Positions 8,214 through 16,355 of a stretch of 64,000 nucleotides of DNA are shown piece by piece. Made by a program: the position numbers and the translations under genes. A model generated the notes under the pieces. The model made no database searches. It was not told where the DNA came from and worked only from the letters and a program-made list of their open reading frames with translations. This DNA is from DAOUVR01 sp034430535 (lineage in GTDB: Bacteria; Chloroflexota; Dehalococcoidia; E44-bin15): positions 129,873-193,872 of the forward strand of contig CAYUCL010000002.1 in assembly GCA_964443325.1 (NCBI GenBank), given 5' to 3'. Every line of letters begins with the position of its first letter. The stretch's first letter is position 1.

Positions 8214-8609
8214 GTGCTAGCTAGGCCAAGGGCTGTTGAGATGTCTTGTCTTGTGTTGTTGCTGCTCTTTCCATTTGTGACTGTTCCAAGCATCATCTAC
8301 GGCCTCTCAGCGTACCTCCTACTCCCACTTGCCTTTATTCTAAGCATCTTCACTGGTAGACCTTCGCCGCTCCGTGCATCTAGCATATCAGTTTGGCTAG
8401 TACCCATATTTCTAGTTGTGGTAGTTCCAGTGGGCCTGTATTTCCTTTGGTGGCCGCTAGCTATCATCTTCGCTGCGTGGATGCTGTTGTACCTAGTAGG
8501 CAGGCGCTTCAGTGGTGTCTCGGAGCGCCAGCGATATACCTTGGAGGGATGGAGACAAGCCGATGTTGGACTACGTAGCATGAAAAACGGACGGCCGAGG
8601 CCAAAATAG
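8214..8609 (+). CDS. Hypothetical small polytopic membrane protein
   Basis: A 131-residue protein with at least three hydrophobic segments (SCLVLLLLFPFVTVPSIIYG, YLLLPLAFILSIF, VWLVPIFLVVVVPVGLYFLW) and a basic, soluble C-terminal tail. It starts with GTG at 8214; an ATG at 8241 is an alternative. No clear ribosome site precedes either. No family was recognised. It belongs to the group of orphan genes between the two operon remnants. Confidence 0.4.
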   Translation: MLARPRAVEMSCLVLLLLFPFVTVPSIIYGLSAYLLLPLAFILSIFTGRPSPLRASSISVWLVPIFLVVVVPVGLYFLWWPLAIIFAAWMLLYLVGRRFSGVSERQRYTLEGWRQADVGLRSMKNGRPRPK

Positions 8610-8657
8610 TGCAGATAAAACTAGAGCATAATAGAGGCATATTGCCAGAGGAATGTT

Positions 8658-9377
8658 ATGGGGATTTTCGAATCTCAAAAATCTAGGAATAATCGCTTGT
8701 TTCTAAAGTCTTTCGAACGTTTGAATTTGGCTGCTGGACAGTTGGTAAGACAAGGGATGACGTGGGAGGAACACCATATGTATGTGTCTTGGTGTCACGG
8801 TGCAACGATCTTGAGCAATTCTCTTGTGGAAGTGGTCAATGTGGTTAGGAAAGCTTGGGGAAAAGGGGACGTTAACAGGGCTATAACTTTAACAGAAGTA
8901 TGCATTCAGCCTATGATGAGCATTTGGTATAGAAATTTCTATGCCAAAGTAGGTGGTGAGTTCTCTGATGATCAAAAGCGTGAACAGAAGCAAACCGCCA
9001 TGTCAAATGTTTTTATGTTGTTGGGGATAGGCTCAAACGTTAGAGTTATGGATGGCAAGGTATCACGCTTTTTGAACCTTGACGCTCAGTGGAACTACCA
9101 AGAAGACCATCGGGAAGAACGTGAGAAACAGGGTGAAGAAGGCACATCGTTGTGGTATAGTACGCTATTGACGTCCATGATACAGCGTGCCCTAGGGTAC
9201 AAAGGTTTCATTAACTGGCGTAAGCAGACCTTCCCAGTGACGCAACACAGTGATTTATGTTTCAAAGACGAGGGGACGCCGTTTGGCTTATGGGGCTTTA
9301 GCGCCTTCTATTGTACCATGCAACTGGAAATTTCTGTTTTCTTGGCTGCTGCCTCGATGTTCCGATTCTACCGATGA
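8658..9377 (+). CDS. Hypothetical protein, no recognised family
   Basis: A 239-residue, mostly helical soluble protein starting at an ATG six bases after AGAGGAA. Trp and Met residues are frequent (EEHHMYVSWCHGA, QPMMSIWYRNFYA, FGLWGFSAFYCTM). There is an acidic/basic stretch EDHREEREKQGEE in the middle and a hydrophobic C-terminus (LEISVFLAAASMF). There is no signal peptide and no catalytic motif that I can name. It is an orphan within the interrupted operon remnant. Confidence 0.5.
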   Translation: MGIFESQKSRNNRLFLKSFERLNLAAGQLVRQGMTWEEHHMYVSWCHGATILSNSLVEVVNVVRKAWGKGDVNRAITLTEVCIQPMMSIWYRNFYAKVGGEFSDDQKREQKQTAMSNVFMLLGIGSNVRVMDGKVSRFLNLDAQWNYQEDHREEREKQGEEGTSLWYSTLLTSMIQRALGYKGFINWRKQTFPVTQHSDLCFKDEGTPFGLWGFSAFYCTMQLEISVFLAAASMFRFYR

Positions 9378-9449
9378 AGCAGCTGTTTAGTTTCAGGTTC
9401 TTCACTATTAAATGCCATACCTTCTGTCCAACGCATCAATTAGTTGACG

Positions 9450-9565
9450 GGCAAGTTTTGAGCCGTGGTGACTGTGATTCGCCAGCCGGCGATTGAAGTA
9501 ACGTTCAAGGTTAACGTTTTTATCACCAGTTCGCCTTCGGTAATCATATAGCCGAATTACATTAC
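9450..9565 (-). pseudogene. Remnant of a second secreted WxL-like gene
   Basis: This stretch aligns to the middle of the intact secreted-protein gene (its positions ~5110-5225). Shared blocks are GAGTCGTGGT/GAGCCGTGGT, GTGATT-GCCAG, GTAACGTTCAAGGT and GCCGAA. Identity by eye is about 70%. It has the same orientation as the intact gene and carries stop codons, so it is a decayed fragment. Together with the remnant at 7215 it marks where a second copy of the two-gene operon once lay. Confidence 0.7.
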
Positions 9566-9584
9566 ACCACCTCTACAAATGGAC

Positions 9585-9878
9585 TCAATCAGGATCGTAT
9601 GCTATGTTATTGAGGCTCTTTTGGTGGTCGTTTAGATCGCGGTGTATGAGTGCTAGCTGAACACCGAGTTGGGCGATTCGTTCGGCGATTTCGTAGAAAT
9701 ATTGTTTCAGGTCAAGTATGGTCTGTTGGTGTGGGGCGAAGAGGGGGCCCAGATCGCGGAGTTGGGCTAGGATTGAGACGCAGGCGGATTGGTCGGCTTC
9801 TACTAGCTTGCGCCATGCTTGTACGGCTTGCTCGCTGAGGGAATTGAGGTCGCTGGTATTAGGGGTGTCGTTTTTCAT
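9585..9878 (-). CDS. Small helical hypothetical protein
   Basis: A 97-residue soluble protein, all-helical in character (Leu/Gln/Ala-rich with DLKQYFYEIAERIAQLGVQL), consistent with a coiled coil. The ATG at 9878 has AGGAG eight bases upstream. No partner gene adjoins it and no family was recognised. The good ribosome site and even codon use argue for a real gene. Confidence 0.5.
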   Translation of the reverse strand: MKNDTPNTSDLNSLSEQAVQAWRKLVEADQSACVSILAQLRDLGPLFAPHQQTILDLKQYFYEIAERIAQLGVQLALIHRDLNDHQKSLNNIAYDPD

Positions 9879-10142
9879 AGTAGAAACTCCTGTTTTGCGA
9901 TAATATACGACAGTCCGAGACGTAGGTCAAGGCCTTATCACGTTGTGTTATATATAAACTACAATATAAAAGAACCAAGCATCATGGGTTCTGAGGAATG
10001 AGACTTTCTAGCCTGAAGTGTCCAATATGCCTGGGGCATTAACGCCTCGCATCTGCCGGCTACACACAAGATGCCGATTTGTTTGGCATGATTTGCTACA
10101 GCATCGGCAGACGGTTCGGGTAGCGTTAAACCTTCACCGTGT

Positions 10143-10424
10143 TCATTTTTCCTGGTCTTTGTCCTCTTTGAAATGGTCCGCCACGCTTTTACCGAAATCC
10201 TGAGCCGCTTTTCCTACGTCTTTAAACCTGTCCTTGACATCCTCATCCTTAAACCTGCTGGCGAATGTCTCTGCCGACTGACGCGCACTCTTGCCGAATT
10301 CCCTGGCTTTTTCTTTCAGCTCAGGGTCTTTGAATATCTCGCTTATGGCGCTGCCAAATGCTTCCACCATTTCACCAAGGCTTTCAGCCGAACCTTTTTT
10401 ACCGGATTTTCCTTGTTGCGACAT
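10143..10424 (-). CDS. Small charged amphipathic-helix protein
   Basis: A 93-residue, Lys/Asp/Glu/Phe-rich protein with irregular repeats of the type F-K-D-x-x-x-K-x-x-x-x-x-F-G-K (REFGKSARQSAETFASRFKD, then KDVGKAAQDFGKSVADHFKE). The pattern suggests long amphipathic helices able to lie on a membrane or associate with each other, as in apolipoprotein- or LEA-like stress proteins. GGAGA lies a few bases before the ATG at 10424. It is 33 bases downstream of the CoA transferase, on the other side of the transferase stop. The function is unknown. Confidence 0.6.
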   Translation of the reverse strand: MSQQGKSGKKGSAESLGEMVEAFGSAISEIFKDPELKEKAREFGKSARQSAETFASRFKDEDVKDRFKDVGKAAQDFGKSVADHFKEDKDQEK

Positions 10425-10457
10425 GATTCTCCTTTCCAGTTTGGAATTGTGCGTGAA

Positions 10458-11660
10458 TCAAATTACGGCGCCTTCCTCTTTCATTGCCGCTATATCATCC
10501 CAGGTGTAGCCCATCTCCAACAGAATCTCCTCGGTATGTTGACCCATTTCTGGAGCCTTGCTCGCTATCTTGCCCGGCGTCTTGCTCAGCTCAACAGTGA
10601 CCCCAGCCACCTTGACTTCACCAACCCCGGGATCATCCAGACTCACAATGTAATCATTTGCAAGAAGCTGCGGGTCCGAAGCTAGCTCGGTAAAGTGTTT
10701 AACCGGCGCCCAGGGGAAATCATACCGCTCCAGCCGCTCTATCCATTCATTCTGGTCTCTGGTAAGGAATACCTCGTCAAACACGGAAATGAGAGCCGCA
10801 TTGTTGTCACGCCTCGCTTCGGCAGTGTTGAATCTGGGATCGTCAACCAAATGCTCGATGCCCATTGCCTCACAGAATTCAAGCCAGGTGCGTTCATCCT
10901 GCACCAGCGCCACCTGTATCCACCTTTTATCCCTGGTTTGATAGCAATTGTACACCGCGTTCTCAGATTCGTGAGGCCATCCAAATATGTCCTGCCCGGA
11001 AACAAGGCAAATATCAATACAACAAGAGGCGACAGTAATTAAGCTTCCCAAGAGGGATGCATGCACCATCTGCCCCTCACCGGTCCGTTCGCGGTGAAAA
11101 AGCGCCAGCATGATGCCATATGCCAGAAATGTTGATGCGGTATAATCACCTGCCGCCGGTGGGCACTGCGGCGGGCAGTAATCACGCTCAACGAAGCCCG
11201 ACGCTAACCCGCATGCGGCAAAGCCAGTAGCCTCAAAAGCACCGCGATTCCGCGCCTGACCCCTCAATCCCCACCCAGTGCCAATGGCATAGATAAGCCT
11301 GGGATTGACTTTGGATAGGGTCGCATAATCCATACCCATCCTCTCCAGGCCAGCCACTCTCAGATTGGTTACAAAAACATCCGATCTCTCCACCAGCTTG
11401 TGTGCTACCTGGCGTGCTTGGTCATTACGCAAATCCATGGCGATGCTTCTTTTCCCACGGTTGCTCTGCTCAAAATAGGCATTGTATTTGCCAATCGGTA
11501 TGCCCTTCAGTCTGTCTTCTCCACGGGCGGGGTCACCGCCGGCGGCATTCTCTATTTTGATAACCTCGGCCCCCATCTCGGCAAGATAGGCGGCGGCACG
11601 TGGTCCAAAAGCATGCTGGGTCAAATCCAGTACCCTGATCCCTTCAAGAGGCATTTGCAT
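10458..11660 (-). CDS. CaiB/BaiF-type CoA transferase (family III)
   Basis: A 400-residue family III CoA transferase, which moves CoA between organic acids through an Asp-bound anhydride. The N-terminus LEGIRVLDLTQHAFGPRAA is typical. D172 in PPAAGDYTAS sits where the catalytic Asp is expected, and the following helix contains ALFHRERTGEGQ. The length matches the family. The start MQMPLEG is the first in-frame Met. The substrate cannot be told from sequence. The nearby thiolase and dehydratase-like proteins suggest activation of a carboxylic acid in an anaerobic degradation or fermentation pathway. Confidence 0.92.
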   Translation of the reverse strand: MQMPLEGIRVLDLTQHAFGPRAAAYLAEMGAEVIKIENAAGGDPARGEDRLKGIPIGKYNAYFEQSNRGKRSIAMDLRNDQARQVAHKLVERSDVFVTNLRVAGLERMGMDYATLSKVNPRLIYAIGTGWGLRGQARNRGAFEATGFAACGLASGFVERDYCPPQCPPAAGDYTASTFLAYGIMLALFHRERTGEGQMVHASLLGSLITVASCCIDICLVSGQDIFGWPHESENAVYNCYQTRDKRWIQVALVQDERTWLEFCEAMGIEHLVDDPRFNTAEARRDNNAALISVFDEVFLTRDQNEWIERLERYDFPWAPVKHFTELASDPQLLANDYIVSLDDPGVGEVKVAGVTVELSKTPGKIASKAPEMGQHTEEILLEMGYTWDDIAAMKEEGAVI

Positions 11661-11811
11661 CTATGTTCTTCTCCTCTCCACTAGCTTATTATCGGTCAAA
11701 GACCATACCCGGAGATTTGGCATCGAAACTTTCCGCGGCACATATCGCTACAGCCCCTTGTCGGCAGTCAGGCTATTTCCATATTGTGAGCCATCATCCT
11801 TAAGGCGTCAA

Positions 11812-12081
11812 TCACATGCAAGTGGGGCTGAACTTGTCCTTCCCCTCGTAGTACCTGCACCTGCTGGCATCTACACCGCCATCCGTCTGGAAGTTTGCTA
11901 AACCCTGCAATATAAAAAGCGTTGGTGTACTCGTTATATCGGAACCACTTTTCAAAACATCGCAAATACCCGGCCCCGATGAAGCCGAAAAGTGATTGCA
12001 TGCTCCGCAAGACTTCTGGCTGTCACCCATACCCAGCAAATCCCCCACCCCCATCCCCTCCTGTCCTCTCCTTCTCGGCAT
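11812..12081 (-). CDS. Small cysteine-rich protein
   Basis: An 89-residue protein preceded by a near-perfect ribosome site (AAAAGGAGGCGTTATG). It contains CGACNHF, then ICDVL, later ASRCRYYEGKDKF and a final SPTCM, a Cys pattern that could bind one metal or Fe-S centre. The N-terminus is basic, with no signal peptide. It lies between the CoA transferase and MFS genes and is not in an obvious operon. No family is named, but the strong ribosome site makes it a likely real gene. Confidence 0.55.
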   Translation of the reverse strand: MPRRRGQEGMGVGDLLGMGDSQKSCGACNHFSASSGPGICDVLKSGSDITSTPTLFILQGLANFQTDGGVDASRCRYYEGKDKFSPTCM

Positions 12082-12483
12082 AACGCCTCCTTTTGTGCGG
12101 CAATTTTAGTATATTGTCCTGACTTCGCACTGCTTTGTCAATTTACGGCTATGGTCCTATTAAGGAGAGCAGACAAAAGGGTAAGATGTAGCGTCGCCCA
12201 GATATATATCTCAAGCGCGGGTGGGCGGGAAAACCTGTAGCGTCTCTGCTCTCAACGACATCAATGGTAGTGAAGAGCAGATATGCATCACCGATGGATA
12301 AGGCAAGCACCTTTGCTTGCCTGCCGAACAGCCGTCAGTATATAATGGCGTGCCAGGGCAACCAGTAGCGCCGCGGCGGGTGTCTCCCTCTGCTGAAAGC
12401 CACATGGTGGCTGAAGTGCCCCCGCGGTGCATTACGCACTCCCCTGACCGCTTTCAGCCAACCCTGGCAGGTTCTCAATCGCC
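12082..12483 (+). other. Gene-free leader region with hairpins
   Basis: About 400 bases between divergent genes. GGCAAGCA-CCTT-TGCTTGCC (12302-12321) and AGCCAC-ATG-GTGGCT (12398-12412) form clean stems. The second lies inside a larger G+C-rich region bounded by CCGCGG on both sides. It may be the untranslated leader of the MFS gene. It does not match a riboswitch consensus that I know. I see no further gene here. Confidence 0.4.
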
Positions 12484-12513
12484 GTGTTTAGGTTCGGCGT
12501 ATCATCGGTCAAC

Positions 12514-13716
12514 ATGCTTGAGAATTCTCGAACCCGGCCGGCGCGGCGCTTTGCCGTGGTCTGGCTGTCAACCCTGATCGGCGGGCTCGGCATCGGTATG
12601 GTGAGCCCGCTGCTTCCCGTTTTCTCCCAGGAGATGGGTGCCACCGGCATATGGCTGGCGCTGGCGTTCTCTGGATTCGCCATCTCCGAGACGCCGTTGA
12701 TGCCGTTCATGGGCAGGCTGTCGGACCGCTTTGGCCGCAAGCTTTTCATGGCGCTGGGCATGCTCACCTATGCCCTCGCCGCCCTTGGCTATGTCTATGC
12801 CCCAACATATCAACTGCTGGTTCTCTTCCGCATCTTCAGCGGTGTTGGTGCCGCCATGTTCTTTCCCGTGTCGTTCGCCTACGTGGGCGATCTCTCCCCA
12901 CCGGGAAAGGAAGGGAGATACATGGGCCTTTTCAACGTGGCCTTCCTCTTGGGGTGGGGTGCCGGTCCCATCATAGGAGGCTCGATTAAGGACGCCCTGG
13001 GTACAGACGCCACCTTCTGGTCGATGATGCTGATGAGCTCTCTCGCCTTTGTTCTGCTCATGGTGCTTCTCCCGCGGGGACGGGGTGGTGAATACAAGGT
13101 GGGACCAAGCAAAAAGGACACCCCGTGGCTTCAGCTACTGAAAGACGGTAAGCTCATGGCTGCCTGCAGCTTCGAGATGATATGGGGATTGAGCTTCGGC
13201 GCCGTCCTCTCCTTCCTGCCGGTGTTTATGACCACCAATCTGGGAACAACGGCTACCGCCATAGGCCTGGTCATCTCCTCCCGCGCCCTCCTCAACGGGG
13301 TTCTGGTCTACCCCTATGGCAGGCTCGCCGACAGGATGAACCGGGTGCCCCTGGTGATAGCGGGAGCGGCGGTAACCGCCGCCGGCACTCTCGCCATACC
13401 ATGGATGCACAGCTTTGCTTCCCTGCTGGTGCTGTTCTGCATCACCGCACTGTTCGAAAGCGTTGCTGTGCCTGCGGGCACTGCCATTGCCGTGGACAGG
13501 GGTAGAAAGCTGGGGATGGGCTCGGTGATGGGGCTATTCAACATGGCCATGGCTATAGGCCTGCTCTTCGGTTCGCTAGCCGGTGGTCTGGTCCAGTCTT
13601 CTCTGGGGGTGGAGAATGTTTTCCGTTATGCCGCCGCGGTCACCGTGGTGGGAATCGCGGTATTCTACACCCTGATGAGGCGGGCGCAGCGTGGCGAGAC
13701 GGCGGTTTCGGCGTAA
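12514..13716 (+). CDS. MFS efflux transporter
   Basis: A ~400-residue major facilitator superfamily protein with twelve expected helices. Motif A appears after helix 2 as GRLSDRFGRK and again in degenerate form after helix 8 (GRLADRMNRV). The motif C-like segment GWGAGPIIGGSI in helix 5 points to a drug/H+ antiporter. The ATG at 12514 leaves a short basic N-terminus before helix 1. An upstream GTG at 12484 is also possible; neither has a clear ribosome site. The substrate is unknown. It is monocistronic and leads into the redox region. Confidence 0.85.
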   Translation: MLENSRTRPARRFAVVWLSTLIGGLGIGMVSPLLPVFSQEMGATGIWLALAFSGFAISETPLMPFMGRLSDRFGRKLFMALGMLTYALAALGYVYAPTYQLLVLFRIFSGVGAAMFFPVSFAYVGDLSPPGKEGRYMGLFNVAFLLGWGAGPIIGGSIKDALGTDATFWSMMLMSSLAFVLLMVLLPRGRGGEYKVGPSKKDTPWLQLLKDGKLMAACSFEMIWGLSFGAVLSFLPVFMTTNLGTTATAIGLVISSRALLNGVLVYPYGRLADRMNRVPLVIAGAAVTAAGTLAIPWMHSFASLLVLFCITALFESVAVPAGTAIAVDRGRKLGMGSVMGLFNMAMAIGLLFGSLAGGLVQSSLGVENVFRYAAAVTVVGIAVFYTLMRRAQRGETAVSA

Positions 13717-13828
13717 TCCGAGTGTCTTCACTTGCGCAGGTACAGCGAGTGCCACCTCCTGAGCAGGTTTGATGAAATAGATGGCTGCGTACAACACAGC
13801 AACTTGAGCCCTTAACCACGTGTAAACA

Positions 13829-13855
13829 TTGACGCATCTTCACTCATGGTATAAT
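13829..13855 (+). promoter_or_regulatory. Probable sigma-70-type promoter
   Basis: TTGACG (13829-13834) and TATAAT (13850-13855) are separated by 15 bases, slightly under the usual spacing. They lie 110 bases before the Fe-S protein gene at 13965, with no other gene between. Confidence 0.5.
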
Positions 13856-13964
13856 ATGCGGCAGTGCGAAATTCACGCTACCAACCGTCAACTTACGCAC
13901 CGCCACGGCGGCAATCCAAGTTGACATTTGCCGCTTCTCAAATACATTAAAGGAGGGATACTAA

Positions 13965-15050
13965 ATGGCTGACGAAATGTATGGACGACTGGCAGACGCA
14001 CTTGATGCTCTGCCCAACCGTTTCCCCAGAATGGAGTCGGGGGTGGAGATCAAGATCCTCAAGTGGATCTACAACCCAGAGCAGGCCCAGGTCTTCGGTT
14101 ACCTGAAACGCGAGCCTCAGACCGTAGAGGAGATAGCTGAGAAGGCCGGCGTGTCGGTTGACCAGGCGAAGCAGCAGCTCGACACGGTCGCGATGAGCAT
14201 GTTGGGCATCGCTCGCAAGCGCATAGTCGACGGTCAGGAGAAGATCCGCCTGGGACCGTTCGTCCTCGGCATTTACGAAGGCACCGTCGATACCATGGAC
14301 AAGGAGTTCGCCGAGCTCGTCGAACAGTTCTTCCGCGAAGGGGCAGCCAGGACGATCCTCGAGCCGCAACCCGGTATAATGGATGTGATTCCGGTGCGGG
14401 GCTCGGTCAAGCCCGAGCTGCTTGACCCCCACGAGGACATCGATGCCCACTTCCAGAGGCACGAACGCTTCTACGTGTTGAACTGTATCTGCCGGGTGCA
14501 GAAGAACTTCGTCGGGAGCACATGTCCCATGCCAGTGAAGCGTTGTGCTTTTGTCGGAATGCCAGCCTCGGTCCCACTCTCGGAGAATATCCTCGACCGG
14601 GAGCAGGCGTTCAAGCTGTTTACCGAACTGGAGGAGAGCGGCCACGTGCACCTCGGATTTTATGGCTACATACTGTGGGCTGATGAGCCGCAGTTCATTG
14701 GCTGCTGCAACTGCTGTGGTGATTGCTGCGGTGTACTGCGCGCCATCAACGAGTTCGGCGCCCTCGAGGCGCCACAGAGGTCGAACTACCGTGCTGTGGT
14801 AGATATGGAAACCTGCATCTCCTGTGGCGACTGCATCCAGCGATGCCAGGTTCACGCCATAACCGAGGAGTCCGACGGCACCCCCATCTTCAACCGAGAC
14901 AAGTGCATCGGGTGTGGGCAGTGCGTCATCATATGCCCTGTCGACGCTGTGGAGATGGAGAAGCTGCCCGAGGCGGAGCGGTTCTATCCCCCGCGCAGCA
15001 TGGAGGAGTGGGAAGAGATACGCATGCGCAATATGGGGTGGATAAGCTAG
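13965..15050 (+). CDS. 4Fe-4S protein with N-terminal winged-helix-like domain
   Basis: A 361-residue protein starting after AAAGGAGGG. Residues ~20-85 (ILKWIYNPEQAQVFGYLKRE, then VEEIAEKAGVSVDQAKQQLD) look like a winged-helix fold. The middle carries CICR and the unusual CNCCGDCCG cluster. The C-terminus has two classical [4Fe-4S] motifs, CISCGDCIQRC and CIGCGQCVIICP. Such proteins occur in anaerobes as electron carriers near CoA-ester reductases. Head-to-tail convergence with the dehydratase-like genes (58 bp apart) suggests it donates electrons to them or senses redox state. The domain reading is by eye; the role is inferred. Confidence 0.75.
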   Translation: MADEMYGRLADALDALPNRFPRMESGVEIKILKWIYNPEQAQVFGYLKREPQTVEEIAEKAGVSVDQAKQQLDTVAMSMLGIARKRIVDGQEKIRLGPFVLGIYEGTVDTMDKEFAELVEQFFREGAARTILEPQPGIMDVIPVRGSVKPELLDPHEDIDAHFQRHERFYVLNCICRVQKNFVGSTCPMPVKRCAFVGMPASVPLSENILDREQAFKLFTELEESGHVHLGFYGYILWADEPQFIGCCNCCGDCCGVLRAINEFGALEAPQRSNYRAVVDMETCISCGDCIQRCQVHAITEESDGTPIFNRDKCIGCGQCVIICPVDAVEMEKLPEAERFYPPRSMEEWEEIRMRNMGWIS

Positions 15051-15108
15051 GCAGTCACTACAAAGCAAATAGAGAACTGCAGCCGGAGCCTGCGCGCGAT
15101 AACAAGTG

Positions 15109-16344
15109 TCAGTTTTTGCGGTCGAGTACCATATTGAGGAACTGCTCTATCTTGGTCCTCGACTCATCTTCGGAGGTGACCCTCGGGTCAACCAGGTCGA
15201 TGTCGTACAAAAGGACCGGTATACCCTCCTCGCGAAAGGCGTCCCTGATGAGCCCGTGAGCGCCGGTTATCCACTTGCAGCCGGGATGACCGGCTATTAT
15301 GGCACAGTCAGCTTTCCACTCCCTGATGACATACAGGAGATCCTCGATATAGCGGTCGGTTGCCCCCTGGGCTATCTTCACCATGGGCACCTCCAGCGCC
15401 CGCCGCGCCATACCCTGTATCATGCTCTCCGGTGTCGATGTATCCACCGGCTCGGCACGGTAGCCATCGAACTCAACAAAAGGCACCGATACCCCCATGT
15501 CAGCCATCCATTTCATCAGCCCGGTGTCCCAACCTACGGGGAAGTGAAACCACACCGCGCGGGCTTTCTCATCGGCGACGGCCGCCTTTCCCTGGGCGAT
15601 GTCATTTTTCACCCGGTCGAGAGTCGCCTTCACCGCCGCAGTGCTTGACGGAAGGCCGAAGGACGTCATGCCGGCATAGGTGCCGGTCCACAACGGGCCG
15701 GTTCGTGGCGCCGGCTTCATCTTCTGCAGTTCCATCAGCTCCAGCCAGTACTCCACACAGCGGTTGCTCTCCTCCACAACCTCCCTCAGCCGGTCGTAGT
15801 CCATCTTCCTGCCGCTCTGCTCTTCGAGAAAGGCGATCAGCCCTTTGTACTGCTCGACCCAGTACTCCCTGGCCCCCTCTTCGTCCATGTTATAGGGGAT
15901 GTCGCTGACCCACATCGGGGCACCGGTTATATGGGCTACCGCCTGGTAGGTAATATAGGCGTTCTGGCACGGCGTAGCTGACAGGGCGATCATCGACGGC
16001 GGTGGCATGGTCTCCCGCATCACGCTCCCCAGTATCGCCTTGTCGAAGGAGCACATCTCCGACGGTATGCCCGCCTCGTGAGCGGCGTCGATGCTCTTCA
16101 GCGGATGCTGCGGGTCGACCCGCGACGCCATCATGTCCCACGCCTCACAGCAGAGGGGCTGCAGGTCAAGGGCAATGATCACCTCGGAGAAGAGGGCGAA
16201 CGAGTGATACACGATAGGCCTGCCCTCGTCGACGGCCCGGAATACCCCCTCCAGCCATTCCGCTAACATCTTCGCCCCGGGCGCATCCCTGCCCTTGAGC
16301 ACCTCGTACATCCTCCTGTGGACTTCATACTTCTCGCCTGCCAT
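15109..16344 (-). CDS. 2-hydroxyacyl-CoA dehydratase / benzoyl-CoA reductase-like subunit (HgdB/BcrB type)
   Basis: A 411-residue protein of the HgdB/BcrB/FldB superfamily, which carries a [4Fe-4S] cluster and performs radical dehydration or reduction of CoA thioesters. Candidate ligands are the Cys in PLCCEAWDMM, ATPCQNAY and GHPGCKWITG, one per domain as the family requires. The ATG at 16344 follows AGAAGGA. The open frame extends to 16503 only by running into the upstream gene. It is 12 bases downstream of the other subunit, and both form an operon. The substrate is unknown. No ATPase activator subunit (HgdC/BcrA type) is encoded here. Confidence 0.85.
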   Translation of the reverse strand: MAGEKYEVHRRMYEVLKGRDAPGAKMLAEWLEGVFRAVDEGRPIVYHSFALFSEVIIALDLQPLCCEAWDMMASRVDPQHPLKSIDAAHEAGIPSEMCSFDKAILGSVMRETMPPPSMIALSATPCQNAYITYQAVAHITGAPMWVSDIPYNMDEEGAREYWVEQYKGLIAFLEEQSGRKMDYDRLREVVEESNRCVEYWLELMELQKMKPAPRTGPLWTGTYAGMTSFGLPSSTAAVKATLDRVKNDIAQGKAAVADEKARAVWFHFPVGWDTGLMKWMADMGVSVPFVEFDGYRAEPVDTSTPESMIQGMARRALEVPMVKIAQGATDRYIEDLLYVIREWKADCAIIAGHPGCKWITGAHGLIRDAFREEGIPVLLYDIDLVDPRVTSEDESRTKIEQFLNMVLDRKN

Positions 16345-16355
16345 CTCTGTTCCTT

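Noticed and set aside
12340..12440. A possible T-box leader because of CCGCGG and GTGGCT elements
   Set aside because: The conserved T-box bulge sequence is not present on either strand, and the downstream gene is a transporter without a clear amino-acid link.
13947..15068. A 373-codon open frame antisense to the Fe-S protein gene
   Set aside because: It is the shadow of a high-G+C gene. The plus-strand product has clear ferredoxin motifs and a good ribosome site, while the antisense translation resembles nothing.
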